Shown: one piece after another, positions 25,840 to 33,918 of the stretch | Numbering within the stretch: position 1 is the first letter of the stretch | Layout: each line of letters starts with the position of its first letter | Assembly (NCBI GenBank): GCA_027592945.1 | Contig: JAQCJP010000007.1 | Coordinates: 1-37,063 of the forward strand | DNA length: 37,063 nucleotides | From: Planctomycetota bacterium | GTDB lineage: Bacteria > Planctomycetota > Planctomycetia > Pirellulales > UBA1268 | Direction: 5' to 3' | Notes under the pieces: model-generated | The model's input: only the letters and a program-made list of their open reading frames with translations | Database searches by the model: none | What the model was told of the DNA's origin: nothing | Program-made: the position numbers and the translations under genes

Positions 25840-26808
25840 TCAGAAGAGGTAGAGCAAGGGAAACAGGAAGATCCAGACCAGGTCGACGAAATGCCAGTAG
25901 AGGCCGGCGTTTTCGATCATCCCTGCATTCTTCGGCCCGAGCGTGTAGCCGAGCAGCACGGCAAACACGATCAGGCCGACGACGACGTGAACGGCGTGGA
26001 AACCAGTCAACAGGAAGTAAGTGCTGGCCCACATGTTGCCGCCGGGGATCACAATCGGAAGCTGCAACTCGGGGAAGGCGTCGTTGATCCCGTGGGCATG
26101 GCCGCCACCGTGGCCGCCGGCCCCCTCGGCCGGCAAAGGCGCGATCTGGTCGGCCACGACGGCCATCTCAAAGGCTTGTTGGTTGGGGTCGCCGAGCATC
26201 GTGCGAATTTGCTGGAGCGACGTGCGGGCTGCCCGCTGTTCGGCCGAGAGGCTCTCAGCCGGCATCTCGTCGATCTCCTTCAGCCGCTCGATGATTGCCG
26301 ATTCGCCGAGGCGGGCCCGGACAGCCGAGCCGTAGTAGAGATCAGGCCGCTCGTAGATCCGGCTGTGAGGCGCGACCGGATAAATCCCGTGGCTGAACTT
26401 GGCCTGATACTCGTAGGCCTTGACCCCGAGAAAGAGCCCGCCGAGGACGAAGGTGGCCACCATCCAGATCTTGGCCAGGCCGGTCTTGTTGGACTTGGCC
26501 GCCTCGAGGGCAAGCACCACGGTGACGCTGGAGCAGATCAAGACAAAGGTGTTGAAGGCGCCGATCGGCTCTGAGAGATGCACGTGATGCGGCTTCGGCC
26601 AGATCGCGGCCCCGAAGCGAAGCACGATGTAACTGCCAAGCAGGGCCGCAAAGAACATGATCTCGGTCGACAGAAACAGCCACATGATCAGCTTCCCGCG
26701 GGAGAGCGGCAGGCCGGGCTGATACTGAAGATGGACGTGGCCGTGGTGGTCGTCATGGCCATCGGCATGGCCGGCGTCGTGCGGAATCGAGATGGCGGGG
26801 GAACTCAT
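25840..26808 (-). CDS. coxC: cytochrome c oxidase subunit III with a soluble insertion
   Basis: The product is 322 residues. The core has the family motifs [20 protein letters not shown], a helix ([20 protein letters not shown]), [20 protein letters not shown] and [20 protein letters not shown], so the identity is firm. The N-terminus is His-rich ([18 protein letters not shown]). Between the helix ending near residue 136 and the one starting near 245 lies a hydrophilic stretch of about 100 residues with charged helices ([19 protein letters not shown]) and a second His-rich patch ([10 protein letters not shown]). Typical five-helix A2-type subunit III has only a short link there, so this is an insertion. 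Subunit III stabilises the catalytic core. Confidence 0.93.
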   Translation of the reverse strand: MSSPAISIPHDAGHADGHDDHHGHVHLQYQPGLPLSRGKLIMWLFLSTEIMFFAALLGSYIVLRFGAAIWPKPHHVHLSEPIGAFNTFVLICSSVTVVLALEAAKSNKTGLAKIWMVATFVLGGLFLGVKAYEYQAKFSHGIYPVAPHSRIYERPDLYYGSAVRARLGESAIIERLKEIDEMPAESLSAEQRAARTSLQQIRTMLGDPNQQAFEMAVVADQIAPLPAEGAGGHGGGHAHGINDAFPELQLPIVIPGGNMWASTYFLLTGFHAVHVVVGLIVFAVLLGYTLGPKNAGMIENAGLYWHFVDLVWIFLFPLLYLF

Positions 26809-26852
26809 GAGGTTTTCCGGAAGTATTCAGAGCCGGCCGGATCGCCGGCGGA

Positions 26853-27830
26853 TCAGGAAGGACCACCAAACACGACCGCCGCGGTGAGCAGTCCGAGCAG
26901 GGATCCAAGGGAGGACAGGAGCAGCACCCGGGCCGCGGCGTCATCGCGACGCACCGCAAACCGGATCGTGGCCACAAGATACACGGTGCCGCAGACGGCC
27001 GCGGAGAGAAACATCCGCACGCTACCGGAGGGCACGGCGAGCACGAGGGCCGCCGGCAGGAGGGCGAGCGCCGCGGCCAACGCCTGACCGGCGGCCCGGA
27101 GGCCCGTCGGATCGACCACCGTCAGCATCCGCATCCCTGCGGCGGCGTATTGGGTTCGATAGAGCCAGGCGATCGCCATGAAGTGGGGAAACTGCCAGAG
27201 ATAGAGCACGGTGGCGAGCGCCGCGGCGGTCAAGGCCCCGCGGGCATCCCCGGCGGCCAGGCGGGCTGGCCCGTCGGCGGCCAGCCAGCCGATTGCCACC
27301 GGCAAGGCTCCGGCAACGGCCCCGACGGCAGTGTTGAGGGGTGTGATGCGTTTGAGCGGCGTGTAGAGGAGCACGTAGAGCAGCCACGTGGCGGCAGCAG
27401 CTGCGGCCGGTTGCCAGCCGGCGGCCAGCCAGCAGACCGCGGTGCCGATGCAGAGCGTGGCAGCGGTGAGCCACCAGGCGGTCGTGACGGGAAGCCGTCC
27501 TGCCGCGAGCGGCCGAGCAGCCGTTCGCTTCATGAGTTGATCGAAGCGTCGCTCGAGGATCTGGTTGGCAATGCTCGAGCTGGCCGCCACGAGGGCCGTG
27601 CCGGCAAGCAGCCAGAGGAATCTGCCCGTGTCGACCGGCCGGCCGGCAGTCAGCCAGGCGGCAGCCACGACCGTGGCCAACACCATCACAGCGATCCGGG
27701 GCCGCACGAGCCGGGAAACATCCGCGAGCCCGGCCCGCAGGCCGGCAACGTCGGCGTCACCGCGGACAACGGGCACCACAGCCGGCACCGCGGACCTTGC
27801 CAGTTCGGCGGCCAGGTGAGGAGGCGTCAT
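26853..27830 (-). CDS. ctaB: protohaem IX farnesyltransferase (haem O synthase)
   Basis: The product is a 325-residue UbiA-family membrane prenyltransferase that attaches a farnesyl group to haem B, the first step to haem A. The first active-site motif reads NQILERRFDQLMKRTAARPL, with Glu in the position where many members have Asp. The second region is YTPLKRITPLNTAVGAVAGA, followed by LYLWQFPHFMAIAWLYRTQY. About nine helices are visible. ATG at 27830 overlaps the ctaA stop (ATGA), indicating coupled synthesis of the two haem A enzymes. It sits among the oxidase subunit genes that need the product. Confidence 0.94.
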   Translation of the reverse strand: MTPPHLAAELARSAVPAVVPVVRGDADVAGLRAGLADVSRLVRPRIAVMVLATVVAAAWLTAGRPVDTGRFLWLLAGTALVAASSSIANQILERRFDQLMKRTAARPLAAGRLPVTTAWWLTAATLCIGTAVCWLAAGWQPAAAAAATWLLYVLLYTPLKRITPLNTAVGAVAGALPVAIGWLAADGPARLAAGDARGALTAAALATVLYLWQFPHFMAIAWLYRTQYAAAGMRMLTVVDPTGLRAAGQALAAALALLPAALVLAVPSGSVRMFLSAAVCGTVYLVATIRFAVRRDDAAARVLLLSSLGSLLGLLTAAVVFGGPS

Positions 27831-28873
27831 GCGGGCATCCCCCGGGGTTGCGTCAGACGACCGCCTGCGGCCGTCAGCGATGCCAGTCGCGAGGCGGCCG
27901 GCTGACGGCCCGCCGCCGTGATCGCCAAGGCGACGCCGACGCCAAGAATCACCATCCCAAGGACGGCGTGGGCCGTGACCGTCACCGCACCAAGGCCGCT
28001 GCGGGCCACCACGGGATCAGCCAGTCGCCAGGAATCGGGCAGGATCGCTGAAGGAACCCCGTACTTCGCCACCCAGGTGCCGAGCCCCAACGAGATCTGA
28101 CAGACAACGAAGGCCGTCGCCACCCACGCCCACCGGCGGGCCGGGCGATTCTCCCCGCGACGCGTGGCCACCGCCGCTGCGATCGCAAGCCCTGCCACAA
28201 CCAGCCCGACGAGCACATGCGTGCCGACCAGGGCGTGAAAGGTCGCCGGCGGCGTCGCCGGATCGAGATGCCGCAGTTGGGCCCCCGCGACGAGCTGGGC
28301 GTACGCCGCGACCGGCACCGCCGCGCACAGCCCGCCCGCCACTCGCGGCGTCACCGCGCTGGCCGGGCGACGCGTCAGAACGGCCAGTGCCACGGCGACG
28401 GCGAAGAACAGCGGCCCGGTGCAGGCGTGGATCTTGGCGACGGTGGTATCGTCGAGGAGCACCCGCGCTCCGCCCAGGCCCCCCTGCACGATCACCAACG
28501 CGACCGCTGCCAGCGTGAGCCAGCGAACCGTCGGCCCGACCGGATACCGCCAGGCGACCGCAGCCAGGACCAGTGCGATCATGCCGACCAAGGCTCCCAG
28601 CAGGCGGTGGCCATGCTCGAGAAACAGATCCCAGGGCCCGCCCAACCACTCGGCCAGCGGGAACAGAAACATGTTGTGCCCGTAGGTGGCCGGCCAGTCA
28701 GGCACCGCCATCGCCGCCTCATACGTGGTCACCAGCGCCCCAAACGAAAGCAAGACCGCCGTCGCCGCCACCAGCAGGCAGGCGACGAGAAAGGGCACGT
28801 TCCAGCCCCCCCTGCCCCTCGCTGAGGCGGCAGGATCGGCGGAAGCTCGACGGACGTTGGAGGGTTCACTCAC
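27827..28873 (-). CDS. ctaA: haem A synthase (COX15/CtaA family)
   Basis: The product is 348 residues from a GTG at 28873. The track's 28996 start adds an Arg-rich leader overlapping subunit I's end. It oxidises haem O to haem A. About eight helices occur, with the conserved histidines in FLEHGHRLLGALVGM, VAKIHACTGPLFFAV, THVLVGLVVAGLAIA and TAHAVLGMVILGVG. The acidic residue in EHGHR and the periplasmic GALVTTYEAAMAVPDWPATY loop are also family features. It lies 85 nt after subunit I and overlaps ctaB by four bases. The start is uncertain: no ATG is available and no clear ribosome-binding site is seen. Confidence 0.9.
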   Translation of the reverse strand: MSEPSNVRRASADPAASARGRGGWNVPFLVACLLVAATAVLLSFGALVTTYEAAMAVPDWPATYGHNMFLFPLAEWLGGPWDLFLEHGHRLLGALVGMIALVLAAVAWRYPVGPTVRWLTLAAVALVIVQGGLGGARVLLDDTTVAKIHACTGPLFFAVAVALAVLTRRPASAVTPRVAGGLCAAVPVAAYAQLVAGAQLRHLDPATPPATFHALVGTHVLVGLVVAGLAIAAAVATRRGENRPARRWAWVATAFVVCQISLGLGTWVAKYGVPSAILPDSWRLADPVVARSGLGAVTVTAHAVLGMVILGVGVALAITAAGRQPAASRLASLTAAGGRLTQPRGMPA

Positions 28874-28958
28874 AGGATGATCGAGTCGCCGAGGGAGGTG
28901 GTGCGAAATATCCCGGCGAGGAGACTTCTGCCGTCCCGCCGCCGGCCATAAGCGAACA

Positions 28959-30767
28959 TCAGTGCGACGCAGCGGCCGCAGCCGCCGCTTCGGCATTGGG
29001 CGGATCGGTCTGCATCAGGTGGTCCTTCTCGACGCCCGGCACGGAGTACTCGTAGGGGCCGCGGTAGACGACCGGCTGGTAATCGAAGTTGCCGTGACCC
29101 GGCGGGCTCGGCGCCGTCCATTCCAGGCCGTTGGCATTCCAGGGATTCCGGCTGGCGACCGGCCCGTAGAACATGCTCCAGAAGAAGTTGATCGCAAAGA
29201 TGATCTGGCTGGCCACCATCCCGATGGCGCAGTAGGTCATGAAGGCGTTCATCGGCTGGAGGTGGTGGAAGGTCTCGTAGTGGTAGGCGTCGGCCAGCCG
29301 CCGCGGGAACCCGACCGCACCGAGGATGTGCATCGTGAAGAAGGTGCCGTTCAGGAAGATGAACGTCAGGAAGAAGTGGACCTTCCCCCAGAACTCGTTC
29401 ATCGTCCGTCCGAACATCTTCGGATACCAGAAATAGATCGCCGCCCAGACACCCATCGCCGTGCCGGCGAAGAGCACGTAGTGGAAGTGGGCCACGATGA
29501 AGTAGGTGTCGTGGATGAAGATGTCGACCGGCGTGGCCGCCATGAAGATGCCCGAGAGACCGCCGATGATGAACATCGAGACGAAAGACAGGGCAAAGAG
29601 CATCGACGTCGTGAACTGGATTCGGCCGCCCCAGACCGTACCGAGCCAGTTGAAGGTCTTCACCGCACTCGGCAACGCGATCATCATCGTCGAAACCATG
29701 AAGGTGATCCCCAGAGCGGGATTCATGCCCGACATGAACATGTGGTGGCCCCAGACGATGAACCCGAGGCCCGCGATCCCGGCAATCGAGTAGACCATCG
29801 GCCGATAGCCGAAGAGCGGCTTGCGCGCGAAGCAGGTGAGGATATCGCTCACCATGCCCATCGCGGGGAGGATCATGATGTAGACCGCCGGATGGCTATA
29901 GAACCAGAAGAGGTGTTGCCAGAGCAGCGGCTGCCCGCCGCCGGGGCCGGCGATCGCGTTGTTGACAATGTTGCCTTCCGGCGAGAAGAAGCCCGTGGCG
30001 AACATCCGGTCGGCCAGTTGCATGAAGCCGGCGGCGGTGAGCACCGGCAGGGCGAAGGCCTGAAGCACGGCCGTGATGAACATCGCCCAGATCGTCATCG
30101 GCAGCCGAAACATCGTCATGCCGGGAGCCCGCATCAGGATGATCGTCGTCATGTAGTTCACGCTCCCGAGCATCGACGAGACGCCCACGAACGTCAGCCC
30201 GATCAGCCAGAGGGTCTGGCCCCAGCCGCTTCCCGGCGAGGCGGCAATATTGGTCGAAAGCGGCGGATAGCTCGTCCAGCCTCCGGAGGCGGCGCCTCCC
30301 TCCACGAAAAAGCTCGCTCCGAAGGCGATGAACGCCGGCCACATGAACCAGTACGACAGCATGTTCAGCGTGGGAAAGGCCATGTCGTCCGCCCCGATCA
30401 TCAGCGGGATCAGGAAGTTGCCAAAGGCACCAGCGAGGATCGGGATGATCACCAGAAAGATCATCACCGTCGCATGCATCGTGAAGAGCATGGTGTAGAA
30501 CTCGGGGCTCATCTGCCCGCCCTGCTGCGCGAACAACTTCCCCACGACCGGCACGTCGGACCACGGCCAGGCAACCTGCCAGCGGACCGCGAGAGCCAGC
30601 AGGCCGCCGATCAGGAACCAGAGCAGCGTCGAAAACAGGAACTGCAAACCGATGACCTTGTGGTCTTTCGAGAAGACATAGGTCGACAGGAAGGTCGCCA
30701 CCGGATGCGGCTTGCGAACCTGCGCCGACGCGTGATCAACGGTGGGGGGCGCGGTGACGGTACTCAT
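28959..30767 (-). CDS. ctaD: cytochrome c oxidase subunit I (A2 / caa3-type)
   Basis: The product is 602 residues, starting at ATG 30767 with GGAG at a good distance. It is the catalytic subunit reducing oxygen to water and pumping protons. Haem and copper ligands are all present: the helix-II His in FTMHATVMIF, the CuB His-Tyr pair in WFYSHPAVYI, the His pair in WGHHMF and the pair in VAHFHYV. The helix-VI motif is YSHPAVY, so the usual glutamate of A1-type oxidases is absent and replaced by the Tyr-Ser pair of A2-type enzymes (as in Thermus caa3). The K-channel lysine (LPSAVKTFNW) and the D-channel aspartate region (LIGADDMAFPTLNML-like) are retained. It is separated from subunit II by the palindromic element and precedes ctaA. 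Confidence 0.97.
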   Translation of the reverse strand: MSTVTAPPTVDHASAQVRKPHPVATFLSTYVFSKDHKVIGLQFLFSTLLWFLIGGLLALAVRWQVAWPWSDVPVVGKLFAQQGGQMSPEFYTMLFTMHATVMIFLVIIPILAGAFGNFLIPLMIGADDMAFPTLNMLSYWFMWPAFIAFGASFFVEGGAASGGWTSYPPLSTNIAASPGSGWGQTLWLIGLTFVGVSSMLGSVNYMTTIILMRAPGMTMFRLPMTIWAMFITAVLQAFALPVLTAAGFMQLADRMFATGFFSPEGNIVNNAIAGPGGGQPLLWQHLFWFYSHPAVYIMILPAMGMVSDILTCFARKPLFGYRPMVYSIAGIAGLGFIVWGHHMFMSGMNPALGITFMVSTMMIALPSAVKTFNWLGTVWGGRIQFTTSMLFALSFVSMFIIGGLSGIFMAATPVDIFIHDTYFIVAHFHYVLFAGTAMGVWAAIYFWYPKMFGRTMNEFWGKVHFFLTFIFLNGTFFTMHILGAVGFPRRLADAYHYETFHHLQPMNAFMTYCAIGMVASQIIFAINFFWSMFYGPVASRNPWNANGLEWTAPSPPGHGNFDYQPVVYRGPYEYSVPGVEKDHLMQTDPPNAEAAAAAAASH

Positions 30768-30806
30768 GGCTGATCTCCGGAAACGTTCTCAGGGTCGTGT
30801 TCGGCC

Positions 30807-30888
30807 AAAAAGGGGACATTCTGCTTTTTCATGGGCTGCGCTGGGTTGCGGTCTCGAAACAAACGAAAAAGCAGAATGTCCCCTTTTT
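30807..30888. repeat. 24-bp perfect inverted repeat (REP/RAYT-like palindrome) between coxB and ctaD
   Basis: The arm 30807-30830 (core GGGGACATTCTGC flanked by A- and T-runs) is the exact reverse complement of 30865-30888, with a 34-nt loop between (30831-30864). This is much longer than chance would give. The AAAAAGGGGACA...TTTTT pattern recalls widespread palindromes associated with IS200-like REP-associated transposases; that link is from memory, not a search. On either strand the stem ends in a T-run, so it could act as a bidirectional intrinsic terminator or attenuator. It occupies most of the 127-nt gap between the subunit II stop and the subunit I start. Confidence 0.88.
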
Positions 30889-30894
30889 TAAACT

Positions 30895-31695
30895 TCAGTT
30901 GGTGACGAGGGTGCCGGTGACGTCCTCCACCGGCTGGGTTGCTTCCTGCTCGGCATACTTCCGCTCGAGCCAGGCGTTGAACTCGGGCCGGGTGACGAAC
31001 GTAATCCGGCCTTTCATTTTGTAGTGGCCCCAGCCGCAGAGCTCGGCGCAGACGATGTCGTGGCTGCCCGTTTCGGTGCCCTTGAACCAGACGGGAATCT
31101 TCATGCCCGGCACGGCATCCTGCTTGATGCGGAGGTTGGGCAAAAAGAAACTGTGCAAGACGTCCATGCTCTTGAGCTGCACCAGCACATCCTCATCGAC
31201 CGGCAGGTGGAGGTCGTTGACGAGATGGAGGTCGTCGGGCGTGCCGAGTTCGCCGTCGCGGCCGGGATACCGAAGCCGCCACTCGAACTGCCGGGCGATC
31301 ACCTCGACGGTCGGCGGCATGTCCGGCCGCCGCATCTTGACGTTCGCCCAGGCGTTCATCTGGTAGATCGCCAGGAAGAGGAGCGTGGCGGCCGGAATGA
31401 TCGTCCAGACGACCTCCAGGGTGTGGCTGCCATGGATGTAGGTGGCCTTTTCCTCGCCGCGGGCCGCCGCGTCATATTTCCAAATGAACCAGAAGAGGAG
31501 CACTTCCGTGGCGATGAAGACCACGCCAGTGAGTGCGAGGATGAAGTAGAAGAGCGAGTCGATCTCCCGGCCGTGCTCCGAGACGTCTTCGGGAAGCCAG
31601 ACGTCGATCGACGGCGCGACCGCGAAGGTCGCAACCCCCAACACCGGCACGGCCAAAAACAACAGGGCCCAGAAGATTCCCGCGGCGCGCTTCAT
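30895..31695 (-). CDS. coxB: cytochrome c oxidase subunit II
   Basis: The product is 266 residues, starting at ATG 31695 with a strong AGGAGG. A signal or first helix (FWALLFLAVPVLGVATFAVA) is followed by two membrane helices (YFILALTGVVFIATEVLLFW and VVWTIIPAATLLFLAIYQMN). The periplasmic CuA domain contains the ligands in DVLHSFFLP and CAELCGWGHYKMKG (C-x3-C-x3-H-x2-M). Subunit II of some caa3 oxidases carries a fused haem c domain; this one does not. Haem c may instead be supplied by the separate cytochrome genes upstream. The stop lies just before the palindromic element. The cytochrome c lipoprotein gene ends 3 nt upstream of the start. Confidence 0.97.
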   Translation of the reverse strand: MKRAAGIFWALLFLAVPVLGVATFAVAPSIDVWLPEDVSEHGREIDSLFYFILALTGVVFIATEVLLFWFIWKYDAAARGEEKATYIHGSHTLEVVWTIIPAATLLFLAIYQMNAWANVKMRRPDMPPTVEVIARQFEWRLRYPGRDGELGTPDDLHLVNDLHLPVDEDVLVQLKSMDVLHSFFLPNLRIKQDAVPGMKIPVWFKGTETGSHDIVCAELCGWGHYKMKGRITFVTRPEFNAWLERKYAEQEATQPVEDVTGTLVTN

Positions 31696-31698
31696 CGG

Positions 31699-32961
31699 TC
31701 AGTCCTCCTGAGTTGCGACAAGCCTGCCTGCCGGACCCGGCTGGGCGGCAACCGCGCGGTCGGCCCCCAGTTCACCATCGAAGTCATAGGGCAGGGAACG
31801 GATGTAGTTCACGATGTGCCAGATGTCTTCCGGAGCAACGGTGCCCTTGGCGGCTGGCATTGGAGCCCCGTTGATCCCGGCGTGAATCCGGTAGTAGAGA
31901 TCGAGCGGACGGCGACCGCCGCGGTAGATGCCCTGGCGGAGATTCCGAGGGGGAATCGTTCGCGGCGTGAGGGCGTCGCCGGCGAGAACCCGCTCAAACT
32001 CAGCGATCCACTGCCGCTCCTCGGAGTCCGGCTCGCTGTCGGCGAGGGTCTTGAGCTTCTCCTCGATCTTGTAGATGTTCTTGCTCCAGTCGTCGTAGTC
32101 GTTGGCCTGGCCGTCACCCAGGGCCGTGACACCGTGGCACTTGACGCAGTTGGCCTTGTCGCCGTGGAAGAGCTCCCGCCCCTTGGCGATCGAGGCGGCC
32201 AGATCGAGATCCTCGGGCATCTCCGGCACCTCGATCTCCTGGTCTTCGGCAGATGCCCACTTCTCCGCGATGGGCTCGAGGATCTCCTCGACGAGGAACT
32301 CTCTCGTCTCGGGCAGCTTGCCCTCGTCTTCCTCGTCGAGTTCGAAGTAGTAGCGCATCAGGGCCAGTTCGGTCTCACCCCGCATGCTCAGATACTTGAC
32401 ATACTCGACGAGGGCATCGATCTGAACCGGGCTCAGCAGGGCGAAGGAGGGCATTGAACTACCGGCCAGCCCCTCGTGGAGCACGCGATAGAGGTCGGCA
32501 TGGGTCGGCTTGCTCGCCCGCTCAGTGCTCTTGAATTTGAAGACACCGGGCCGGTAGTCGCGGGGGTAGGGATTGAGAAACGCGGCCGTCGGCCCCATCC
32601 CGTCGCCGGTGATGCCGTGGCAATGCACGCAGTGCTCGCGGTAGAGCCCGTTCTTGCGGCCGACGATGTCGCTGCGGACCGGTCCTGCGGCGAGTACGAG
32701 CTTGGCCGGATCGAGCCCGGTCTCCGGCAGGCAGGTCGGCGTGTCGGGGGTCCCGAACATCGCCGCCAGAATCGTGGCGACCTGCTTCTCCTGGGCCGGC
32801 GTGAGCGCCTGCTCGGCCGAGATGGAGTCTTTCTCGGCCGAGGGCGAGATCGCCTCGACCATGTTGAGCCGGAAGGAGGCCGGCGGCGTCGGGCCGCAGC
32901 CCGATGCCAGGGGCAGCAGGACGAGGAGGGCCAGCAGTGAAAGGCGGGTTGTGATAATCAT
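31699..32961 (-). CDS. di-haem cytochrome c lipoprotein
   Basis: The product is 420 residues from ATG at 32961. The 517-residue track ORF runs into the previous gene. A lipobox (LLVLLPLASGC) anchors it to a membrane. Two CxxCH sites are present: CVHCHGITGDG near residue 115 and CVKCHGVTALGDG near 275. Each is followed by methionine-bearing segments (GSSMPSFALLSP, NGAPMPAAKGTV) suitable as axial ligands. Long charged helical linkers separate the two domains. It probably passes electrons to the CuA site of subunit II, encoded 3 nt downstream. It lies 46 nt after the cupredoxin-like lipoprotein gene. Family is firm; the exact electron donor is not known. Confidence 0.93.
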   Translation of the reverse strand: MIITTRLSLLALLVLLPLASGCGPTPPASFRLNMVEAISPSAEKDSISAEQALTPAQEKQVATILAAMFGTPDTPTCLPETGLDPAKLVLAAGPVRSDIVGRKNGLYREHCVHCHGITGDGMGPTAAFLNPYPRDYRPGVFKFKSTERASKPTHADLYRVLHEGLAGSSMPSFALLSPVQIDALVEYVKYLSMRGETELALMRYYFELDEEDEGKLPETREFLVEEILEPIAEKWASAEDQEIEVPEMPEDLDLAASIAKGRELFHGDKANCVKCHGVTALGDGQANDYDDWSKNIYKIEEKLKTLADSEPDSEERQWIAEFERVLAGDALTPRTIPPRNLRQGIYRGGRRPLDLYYRIHAGINGAPMPAAKGTVAPEDIWHIVNYIRSLPYDFDGELGADRAVAAQPGPAGRLVATQED

Positions 32962-33007
32962 GGCAGTCGACACACGTGGGCTAGTTTCAAGAGGCACAAA
33001 AGGCGGG

Positions 33008-33907
33008 CTACCCTCCCAAGGCGGCGGCTGGAACCTCGAGGGTGCCCAGATCTCTGACCTGGTCGGGCTCGAGCGTGATTTCAAACCGCCCCTTGCTCGA
33101 CCACTTGAGTTCGGGCTTTTGCAGCCCGAGCCCGCCGTTGGGACCCAACGAACGGGCGTGCCAGACCTGAAACTCCAGCGGCTCGCCGGCAGGCAGGTCT
33201 GAAATCGTGAACGAGCCGTCAGCCGCCGAGACGGCGACATACCCGTCATCACGGAAGACGGCGTAGGCCTTCATCCACGGATGGATGTTGCACGTCACCG
33301 AGACTGGCATGCCCGTCTCGCGGTTCGGCGTGAAGATCGTGCCGTCGCCGGCTGGGATCAACTGATTAAAGCTCGATCCCGAGACGTTGGTGTTGTGGCC
33401 GATCGGGTCGCTGTTGCGAACGTCGATCGGCTGGCCCACCCGGGCCGCGAAGACCGGCGAGAGAAACTCGCAGTTCTTCTGGTCGAACACCAGTTGCTCG
33501 GTGGAGACAGGATTCTTCACCCGCCGCGACTTCCGCACAAAGATCACCACGTCGGCGAGCCCGTTGCTGGCCGGATCGAGCCGCAGCGAGTTGTCGTAGA
33601 GCTTCATTCCGTCCTTGGAGCAGACCTCGATATCTTTACTGACTGTCAGAACCCGCCGTTCGCCCGTCGTGCCGACGAAGACGAACCGCCCCGTCAGGCT
33701 GCCCCAGCCGGTGCCGCTGACAACCTCCTCGGCGGCAGCCCCAGCCGATTCCCCGGACGTGAGCGATGCCCGGAGGGCAGCGGCGGCAGCTGCGTCCGGC
33801 AACGGACCGGCCACCCGGGCTGGACCGCAGCCGACCACCGTCGCCGCCAGAACAAGAACGACGGCTGGCGGCAGTCGCCGGACGATCGTGATGGGAACTT
33901 CTGGCAT
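33008..33907 (-). CDS. cupredoxin-like lipoprotein with carboxypeptidase-regulatory-like tail
   Basis: The product is 299 residues from ATG at 33907. A GTG at 33922 overlapping the previous stop (GTGA) is an alternative and would add five. A lipobox (VVLVLAATVVGC) anchors it. The middle looks like a blue-copper fold, with ligands in NSDPIGHNTN (His) and VTCNIHPWMK (Cys, His, Met). It is preceded by VCSKDGMKLYDNSLRL and VVIFVRKSRRVKNP. The C-terminal part (YVAVSAADGSFTISDLPAGE, then LEFQVWHARS) resembles a small regulatory beta-sandwich. The complete copper ligand set suggests an electron carrier or copper donor. It is a paralogue of the upstream gene and lies 46 nt before the di-haem cytochrome. 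Confidence 0.83.
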   Translation of the reverse strand: MPEVPITIVRRLPPAVVLVLAATVVGCGPARVAGPLPDAAAAAALRASLTSGESAGAAAEEVVSGTGWGSLTGRFVFVGTTGERRVLTVSKDIEVCSKDGMKLYDNSLRLDPASNGLADVVIFVRKSRRVKNPVSTEQLVFDQKNCEFLSPVFAARVGQPIDVRNSDPIGHNTNVSGSSFNQLIPAGDGTIFTPNRETGMPVSVTCNIHPWMKAYAVFRDDGYVAVSAADGSFTISDLPAGEPLEFQVWHARSLGPNGGLGLQKPELKWSSKGRFEITLEPDQVRDLGTLEVPAAALGG

Positions 33908-33918
33908 GGACCGCTTTC

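Noticed and set aside
28962-30773. 603-residue plus-strand ORF opposite subunit I
   Set aside because: It is the antisense of a strongly conserved oxidase gene, rich in Arg/His/Asp/Glu with no domain pattern. Long antisense ORFs are expected in GC-rich DNA.
30797-31024. 75-residue plus-strand ORF in the coxB-ctaD gap
   Set aside because: It is a reading of the palindromic element and the antisense end of coxB, not a plausible gene.
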